From Psococerastis gibbosa (Eukaryota; Arthropoda; Insecta; Psocodea; Psocidae), in contig OZ020488.1 of assembly GCA_963971405.1 (NCBI GenBank), positions 3,286,001-3,350,000 of the forward strand: a stretch of DNA of 64,000 nucleotides, read 5' to 3'. Positions 14,201-23,200 of the stretch are shown piece by piece. The stretch's first letter is position 1; every line of letters starts with the position of its first letter. Both the position numbers and the translations under genes were made by a program. The notes beneath the pieces were generated by a model that was given only the letters and a program-made list of their open reading frames with translations, had not been told where the DNA came from and did not search any database.

Positions 14201-17200
14201 CTCTATCAACGGGTACGATCCACCGTAAGGAGGGCTAAACAACGACAGGCGGCACGTTATAATTTGCGAAGGAAAGATGTGACCTATCAACCGGGAGAAC
14301 TAGTGTTTAAGGAAGATTTTCACCAATCTAGTGCTATTGATAAGAAAACAGCCAAATTTTATCCACGATGGGAGGGACCATTCATTATAAAAACAGTGCT
14401 TTCGCCAACGCAGTATGAACTGCAACGCATGAATGGTACTTTGGCTGGACGTTGGCATGTGTCTCACTTGAAATCTGTGTTGACCTAGACTATAATATCG
14501 TGGGTTCGACTGTGTATTGTTGTGTACTTAAAATAGTATATGAAAGAAAGAGGGGGTGTACCCTACATATTTTTTTGCTTGTTTTAGTTGTCGTCCCGGA
14601 GGTGATTAATAGTTAGTGAGTTTAGTACGACGTTGAATAGGAATGTCCTGGTTGTTTGAGTTTTGAGTACTCCTGGACGTATTAAATTTTGGAAAATGAT
14701 TCGTGAATCGTTAATGGGGGGTGAGCTTTCTATCCTTCCATGTCGATTTGCATTGGAGAATGAGGTTGAAAAGACCATGTTTGGATACCTTCTGTTCTGA
14801 GTTTGGTTTTTGGTATAGTTAGTGAATTGATCAATAGTTGGGTGGGAGTTTGTTTTCGAGTGTTTGATTTATGAGTGTGTGTGAACTCCCCAATGTGTAA
14901 TTTTTTTACGGAGGGTGGTCCGCTATGACCTTTTGAGGGCGATCCTAATGCTATCGCGAGATGCTTAGTATCGACGTTTTACGTTCTGGAACTCCCTACT
15001 GTACTCTGTCACGATGGGATAGTCCGGTCTTTTTGGGACCGCGAAGTCCCATACCTTGTCTCCTCAGCTGTTCTTCTTTCTCTCTGCTCCTACAGATGGC
15101 GCCCAATCCGTGGATGGATGTTGTATGAATGGGATACGAATGGTGTATGATTGGTTTTTCCCTCTTCTGTAGCGAGGTTACCCGTCAGTGGATCGGTTAA
15201 GATGTTCTTTAGGTTTTAACCGCTCAAAGGTCTCGTACTGGCTCAGGCTAGTGTAGATCCCTTCCCGTTGTTCCGTTCTTTTCTTCTCTGTTTTTCTGGG
15301 GATCTTTGGTTCGTGTGGTGTTGACTTCTTGGGGGCGATGGGGGCTTTTCTCTCGTTTGCTTTCCTAACGAGTGTAGGTTTGAAAAAAAAGGGGGGGGAA
15401 AGACCCTTGTTGTAGCGTGCAACCCTACCTTTTTATATGTGTATCCAGTTTACTGGATATACTAAATCTTAATATTACGATTACATATCTTCTTATTATT
15501 ATTTATTAAATTTTTTCAATTTATTTATTTATTTGTAAATCCGCCATATTTGTTTTGTTCAATTAACCAACCTCCAAATATCACATTCGGTTTAAAATAA
15601 ATTAATTTTCTATCTTTTATTATTATTCACAATTTAATTATCGCCGGATCTTTTAAAATCACAAAATCATAAAGTATCTATTATTATTTATTTCTATTTA
15701 TTAATAAAAATACTTTTATTATTATTATTACTTTAAAAAAGTTTTTGACGAGAGGTTGGCGGCCGGTTGAATTTGCGGTGGCTTGTTAGAAAATGTTACG
15801 AGAAAGGATGGCCGAGAATTTCTTATAACCCGATTTGGATTTTAAAAAAAGAAAAAAAAGAAATGAGATTTTAAAGAAGGAAGAAGTCATAAGGATGATG
15901 GCTGGCAGGAGTTGTGGTGGCATGGATTTGATTTCGACGATGATGGGCTAAACCCCACCCGGAAGGGGGTGTTCGGACTCCGCTCCCTCCTCAGCCCAGA
16001 CAATGTGACGATTTAGGATTGAGCCATGAGGTGATCGCTTACTTTTTATTTATTGGAGACGCTTATTGGCCACGCTACTACAGGTGCTCTATTTTTCTAT
16101 ATCTTAGGGTTTCATAATTCTATCAAGAATATAATTTCTGTTAATTAATTCTTGTTGTAATTATTTCACAACATTCATTCCTCGATCCTACAGCCTCCTA
16201 AAGAACCCTAAGCCGGGGAGAAAACGCAACAAAGGTACTGCGAATTATAAGCAATAATACCCAATTTATAAATAATCGCCCAATATCATGTCGGGATACA
16301 TTTAGAAACCTTCAAATTTTGCCGCTACCATTACTGTATATGCTTGAATGTATTTGTTTTACGCATGAAAATCCTCAGAGGCTCATTAGATTTGCGCAGG
16401 TTCATGAGCACAATACTAGGTTTAGAAACAATGTGGTTCTTCCAAATCACTCCCTGTAGCTGATTGAAAATCAGGACATTTATGTAGGCAGTAAGCTCTT
16501 TAACATTTTACCTCATGATTTGAAAAAAGCTCCATCCTCCAAACTCTTTCGCAAACATCTAAAAACACTCTTAACGGTAAACGCTTTTTCTTCGGTCAAT
16601 GAATTTGTTAACCTTATGACACAGGCTTTATAGCCTACGACGTTACGGTGCCTCATTATTTTGTTTTGTGATTATTTTGTATTATTTATATTGTACGCAA
16701 CGATTTCTATGTATTCTTCGAATACCTTTGAAATAAACAGTATCTTATCTTATCTCTCAAACCTACCATCATGGCGTTCAATAGCTATGACGTGGTGTGC
16801 ATGGCGGAGACTTTCGCAACAGAAAGTCATGCTCCACCGAGTTTTTATGCGGTACACCAGTACGCCGAAAAATTAAGCACTGGCCGACCAAAAGGTGGCA
16901 TTGTGAAACCATGGCTATTACCCATCAAGTGCATAAACCGAACTGAAAATGTCCTAATAGTCATCACAAACTTCTGTGTAATCATTGTTGTTTATTTTGA
17001 ACCTACCCTCTCGGAAGTTGACATAATTGATTGTTTAGGACACGCATTCAACCTCCTGTCCCCGGCCGATACTGTGCTCCTCTGTGGCGATTTCAACTGC
17101 CGTATCGATCGCCCCAACCGGAACTCTGATAACGTCATGTCCTTCTTAAGTCAAGAAGGCTTTGTACTGCACAAAAACCTAAAATATCTCACATACCTGT

Positions 17201-20200
17201 GCTATAACGGTGGCAGTACAATTGACCTCGTACTCACCAACAGACGCCGCCTGACCCTGTCAAAAATTGATGTACTCTACGAGTTTCCTCAGGCTGAATT
17301 CAGAAAATATGTCCCAGTGTTCTCTGAATTCACCATTGAGGCGGCCTTGCCATACTGTTCAATCTGATGATGGCTGACCTCGCTGACGTTCTCTCCGCTG
17401 CAGGCGTGGACTTCTTTATGTACGCCGATGACCTGGCTATAGTGGCCACATCAGTCACCGACCTTCAATCAGCGTTCAATGAACTACTACGATGGGCCTC
17501 ACATAACAAGTTCTCTGTGAACCTAAGCAAGACCAAGATGATGATCATGAGGAAGGGCGGCCGAACACCTAGCCTCTCTACGATTGTAGCCCCCAGTGGA
17601 ACGCCTTTAGAAATTGTGAACAGCTTCCCATACCTAGGAGTGACTTTCCAAACAACAGCATTTACCTTCACCATTCACTGCAAGGAGAGGGCAACAGCTG
17701 CAGTGAAAGCAGTCAACACCATCCCCAGCATTGGTTTCCTCTCTCTAGGTACAGCTATGGCCCTATTCCGTTCGAAAGTGGCCCCTGTTGCATCATACGG
17801 CCTGCCCGCCATCTGGGAATACCTAACAGTGAAAAACCTCTCGGTCATCGAAAAAGATAAGTCCACCTTCCTAATGAGGGTTCTCTGCGTTTCCAAATAT
17901 ACAAAGAGCCGCCTGGTTTATGTGATGGCACGGGAGAAATTCTTTATCGAGGATCTACAGGACTCACTAGGCCTGCCCTTCTCAGCTGTAGTAGCTCAGT
18001 TCCTGAGGGATAGGAGAGAGAATGCAAGCCATATCAACCCCGAAATCTACGGGAATGACGCCACTATATATTGGAACACATGGACTTCCTGTAATCAGCC
18101 AAACCGGCACGTTCTCACGAGAATGGCGATACATGGATTCCATAACAAAATTTGTAATCGAACTGGCTACCATGAGGCCGACGCGAGCTGCATCTGCACC
18201 CTGTGTGGCGGCGCATGTACGCAGTACCACATAGAACTCTGTCCCGAATGAGTGTTGTCCCTCACGCGACGCGGTACGCGTCACAGTAAATTATAGTGAA
18301 TTGTGTAACTTAACTAACTCTGTAACTGTTAATGTTGTAATGACCCTTTGGTTGTAAATATAATATAAACAATAGCAAAATACAAGTATTGTACACAATT
18401 GCATAACTAAGAAACTGCAGGTTAATTTTCGCCAGGCTATTATAGGCTTAAACTTACCAAAACCGAAAGGCAGATAATATTCAGGCACAGAGAGCTGTCC
18501 CTTCTCGTCAAGAAACCTGTCGGGATTGAAGTTATGCGGGTCGTCCCACAGCTTTTCATTCATTAAAATGGCGTTGAGGTTGGCTATGACCATGGTATCC
18601 TTGGGGATGTTAAATCCCTTGATCGTGGTGTCCCGCAGTGCTCTGTGCGGGATCCCGAAGCCACGGCCCATGAACATCCGAACAGATTCAAGCATGAGTG
18701 CTTCTAGATACGGCAGCCTGAAATATTTAATTAGTATTAGATGGGGCTCGTTGACGGTTATGTTATTATCTTGATATTATACTAATGGGGAATTTCATCG
18801 TGCAAACCTCTATTCAGCACCTTAAATCTATCAAACCTATACTGTATAGCCTCCTTGCGTACTGTTCACGATTAGGGCATACTCGACGAACACATGAGCT
18901 CCTAGTGACCTGTAACTTTCTCTTTATTAATTTCCGACTTACGTGGGCCTGTCCTCTATAGTATTCCATCTCTCCCTGCTGCTGTGCTTTGACCTTTACG
19001 TCAAGTCCTCGGTTTGTCATAAATAATTAGATTACTCGTGACTTCGTGGTATTTCATTTTAATAAACAAAAAATAACAAAAACTTAGAGTTTTAGAAAAA
19101 CTTGTTATAACAACCCGAATTAGTAAAACCCAAATAATCGTTAAGAAATTAACTTTGTCTAAGAAACCCACTTGTGTTAGTATAAAACCCTGAGCGCTTC
19201 CGGCAAGAACTGCCATCTACAGAGGGAAACCCACTAGCACAGTTACACCTTATCTGCGATTTGAGACTTGCTCAACTCGAGGAGAAGATGCAAATGTGAC
19301 TAGGGAGAGGAAACCTTGGTTTATATAGGACTGGGAGCGGGGGGAGGAGGGGGTGGGAGGGGGCGTGGCTGGTTACCTATTCCTAACCTACTAGCTAGAT
19401 CTATTAGAGGGGATGATTGTGTGAATGTTATGTCGTTTGTTAATTTTTCCCTATTGTGTAAAGCTCTTTTGATTTCAACATTTTCAAAAAAATTTAAAGT
19501 GTAACTTTTCTTTATTTTGTGTAGGGCTGTCCAATTGTGAGGATCGAATGTGTGGTTTTCCGAGTTAAGGTGTTTCGCGAATGTGCTGTTGGTGTTGGTG
19601 TCTCCTATACCTGTTATATGTTCTCTGACCCTAGTTTTAAAGCTTCTGCCTGTTTGGCCTATGTAAATTGCGTTACAATCGTTACAATTTAGACGGTAAA
19701 CTCCATTGCCTTTTTCTTTTTCTGGTTTGGTTTTGCAGTTCATGAGTTTATTGGCCAAATTGTTGCGATTATACGGGGCTGGTGTTTTGTCTGTTGTAGA
19801 AGAAATGAGGTTACTAATTTTTTCTGTGATTTTTTCTATGTATTGTATCCTGAAATATGATTTATTGGTTACCGGGTTTAAGCTCCCTGGGGGGTAAATT
19901 AGTTTGAGGTTGTGTTTGATTTTGTGATGTCGTAGGATTCTGTCTATTAGGTTGAGATTGAAATTGTTATTTTGGGCAATTTGTTTTATTGTATTTAATT
20001 CATTATTATAGTTGGTTTGATTCATAGGGATGTTAAGGAGTCGAAAAATCATACTATGGAATGCTGCGTGTTTGTGCTGGAATGGGTGAGAAGAATCAAC
20101 AGGGATTATATTATCGCTATGGGTTTCTTTACGAAATATCTTGAAGTCTAGGGTACTATTATTTTTGGTGATGGTGAGGTCTAAGAAGTTCAGGGAGTTG

Positions 20201-23200
20201 TTTTCTTCTACTTCCATGGTAAATTGGATTTTTGGGTGAATTGTGTTGATAAAACTTAAGAAATTGTCTAGTTGTCTGTTACTTCCTGTCCAAATGCAGA
20301 AGATATCATCCTCGGTTTGGCCATTCTCGACAAACGCACAAGCTCCAGATAACCTGACCAGTTTTGTTTTAGTTTACTTGGGCCTGTCCTCCATGGTAGG
20401 CAATCTATCTCTCCCCACAACAACGTCAATCTGCTTCCGAGCTTTGATCTTTACATCAAGTCCTCGGTTTGGCCATTCTCGACTAACACATAAGCTCCTG
20501 TTAACCAGACCAGTTCTGTTTTAACTTACTTGGGCCTGTCCTCCATGGTAGGCAGTCTATCTCTCCCCACAACAGCGTCTATCTGCTGCTGTGCTTTGAT
20601 CTGTACCTCAGGCTGTCGCAGCAGGTACATGAACCCGAATCCCAAAGACTTACTCGTCGTTTCCGATCCAGCCATGAACATGTCCATGACGATGGCAAGA
20701 AGTTGTGAATCTGTAATACAATTTTTTAGTAAATTTTGCCAGGGTGGGTCCTGGTGAGGGTAAAAAATAGCCTACATGCACGGCACCGCGATTCATCGGA
20801 ACATGGCTGTGCCCCCCAGTGCACCTTATCGACTCTTAACGAACGCCATTACCATTATGCTCTAAATTTCCATGGCGAATCCGGATAAAGGTATACGGGG
20901 CTACTTATTCATATACTTATTCATATACCGTATATACAAAACAGTATATCAACTATCCGAAAAAGGAAAGTAATTGCAACTGTTATACTGTTATATACTA
21001 AATATACTGTTATATATCTATATAAAAAAATGTAACAATGCATAAATGTATTGTATTGAAGGAAATAAATTATCTTATCTTATTATGAATAAGTGAAGAA
21101 TAAGTTTCATTATAGTTTTTAAAATTTGTATACTACCTATATATACCTGAATAAATGCCAGAAATTAATGACTATCATGCGGGAGCCCATAAAAAATTCT
21201 ACTATAGGCTAACTAACGGGCCCTCAAACTTCCAATTTCGCGTTGGTTGCTCTACCAATTGCTGCTCTACAGTGTATCTATCAAGGCTTCAACTGTTATG
21301 GCCTATATCAATTTTATTGTTTTATTGTTTTCTACCGTACCTGAATACGTAGCTTTGACCTCGTCAGCTGTCAAAATCTGAAGGTAGACGTCCATCAAAT
21401 CTCTCGGCTCACCAGGCCTGAAAGTGGCTTTATGCCTCTCTATTTCTGCCTGAAATCAATTTTTAAAAAACTCAAATTTCTTTTCTTTTACACTATTACA
21501 ACCACTTCGGCTGTGGTAAATAAGCAACATTGATTTTCTCTGGACATGAACTGGGAGACCTCAGAAAAGACAGAAAATGAAATATACAGTATTTAAGCAC
21601 GGTATAGTCCACGCAAAATGAGAAAAGTATGGACATGGAATGTTTTGATCCTGTGCAACACTAAAAATATATTTTGCACAATTTTTGTTATGTCTTGCAT
21701 CCAATGCAACAAGGTAACACAAAACGGTGCAAGGAATATTTTTATAGGATCAAAACATTCCATATCCTTACTTTTCTCATTTTGCGTGGACTTTAGCCTA
21801 AGGGTACATGTCTGGTTCCTTCCAGACGCGATATCGCCAATTTTATGGATTGGTTTCTTTGTGGGCGTTTGTGTTACACAGGATAAATGTCTGTAACAAC
21901 GGGAAAATATCCTGCGCCATTTATTACGTAAGGTAAAATCAGAAAATATTATTTTTAAAGAAAATAATCGCATACGTTCTGAACGCATGATGAGCAGAGC
22001 CCAATTTTGTGCCTGTATAAAATCACACACAACACTGTAGGTTATAGGACCTAACTTACCTTTATGAAAGTCCAAACACGTTGATGAATTTCGCAAAATT
22101 GTGTGTACCCCGAGGCGTCAGGAGCAATGTACCTCAGGAAGGGGAACTGGCTGAAAGTGCAGCCCACCATGTCAATGTTTCCAAATAGTTCAGTCAGCAA
22201 TCCCTGTAGTGTTTTCAGCTCCAAATCTTCAGGACTGCAAAAATATAGTATATATATATATAAAGATATATAAAGATACAGAAATGGGCTTAAAAAACTT
22301 AGTGACTGGAAAAGGGGAAAAAACGTCGACATTAATTAGATTGGAGAGAGAGACCAATGCTCAACCGCTTCAACCCGAACTGCAGCGCCGAGCAGGGCCG
22401 TAGCCAGAAATTTTTTTCGGGGGTCCATCGGAGGTGAGGTAACCTCAATATATTTAAAACTCCATTCTATTGTATCTAGGATACGCTGCAGACTTTGCGC
22501 AGGCCTTGGCGCCGAGGCAGAAGATGAAGACTTAATGGACAGCTCCGATCATATTGCGAATAATATGGCGAATAAAATATAAATGTGTTGATTCATAATT
22601 ATGCCCCTGGTGTTGAGAATTATTATTTGAATTTCCCGCCACTCCGCAGCTGTAGTCATGGAAAGGCGGGATACGCGGGAATAAGTCTACAATATAGAAC
22701 ACTTAGAATTGTGATGGCGTCATGCATCCTACTCAGGTTATGTCTTTTGAATTATTATTTTAAAATGATTTCAATTCATTGTGTTAATTCATTTTGTACA
22801 ATTTAATTTGTGTATGCTTCATACTCAACGCCTGGAACTGGCGCGCTTTGGAGCGGCCGCCCACCAAGCTCAATGGACTACTGTGTATCAATTGTTTTCG
22901 AATACGGTACCTGTATCGAATGCTGGCCATCATGGTCCACAAAGTATTCAGCACGTATACTCCGAATGCATCCCTCATCGGCAAAATATTGCCCTTGGTC
23001 CCAACAGCGGCTCTGAAGTTCTTGACCAGCTCACTGGCTTCGTCCTCTACTAGACCTGCCATAGTCCTTCGTCCAAAACCGAATTCTCGGAGATGTCGTA
23101 GGACAAATTTGCGCTGCTCGTGCCACAGTTCTTCGTCTGTGACGAGAAGTCCTTGTCTTTTTCCCATGGTCCTGAAAATTAAAAAGAGAGCTCTCTTTTA

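Larger units (their letters stand above)
6822..16231 (+). mobile_element. Full-length Ty3/gypsy LTR retrotransposon
   Basis: Two 821-bp direct repeats (6822-7642 and 15411-16231) begin TGTAGCG and end GCAACA, and look identical along their length. AAGG flanks both ends (6818-6821 and 16232-16235) as a 4-bp target duplication. Inside: a long leader (7643-9902), gag, pol in the -1 frame with order PR-RT-RNase H-IN, no env, and a 0.9-kb 3' region. RNase H before integrase is the Ty3/gypsy order. It sits in the RT ORF of LINE B and looks young and possibly active. Confidence 0.95.
3578..16756 (+). mobile_element. LINE B (CR1/L2-like), inserted in LINE A and split by a gypsy element
   Basis: A non-LTR retrotransposon with a 5' UTR, ORF1 (3904-4963), ORF2 (4957-6821, resuming 16236-16632) and a tail of TATCT repeats ending near 16756 (gtatcttatcttatc). 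Its ends cut LINE A's endonuclease in two. The word tctctca occurs at both junctions and may be a short target duplication, although part could belong to the tail. A matching end (aaattatcttatcttatt) is seen near 21065. The exact 5' end is uncertain by about 50 bp. Confidence 0.82.

Noticed and set aside
14584..14778. Minus-strand ORF in the gypsy 3' region as a possible env or antisense gene
   Set aside because: Only 64 codons, no signal peptide or membrane segment, and the opposite orientation to the element.
18022..18284. Frames on both strands over LINE A RT (for example 17982-18284 minus)
   Set aside because: Shadows of the RT frame, which has clear family motifs on the plus strand.
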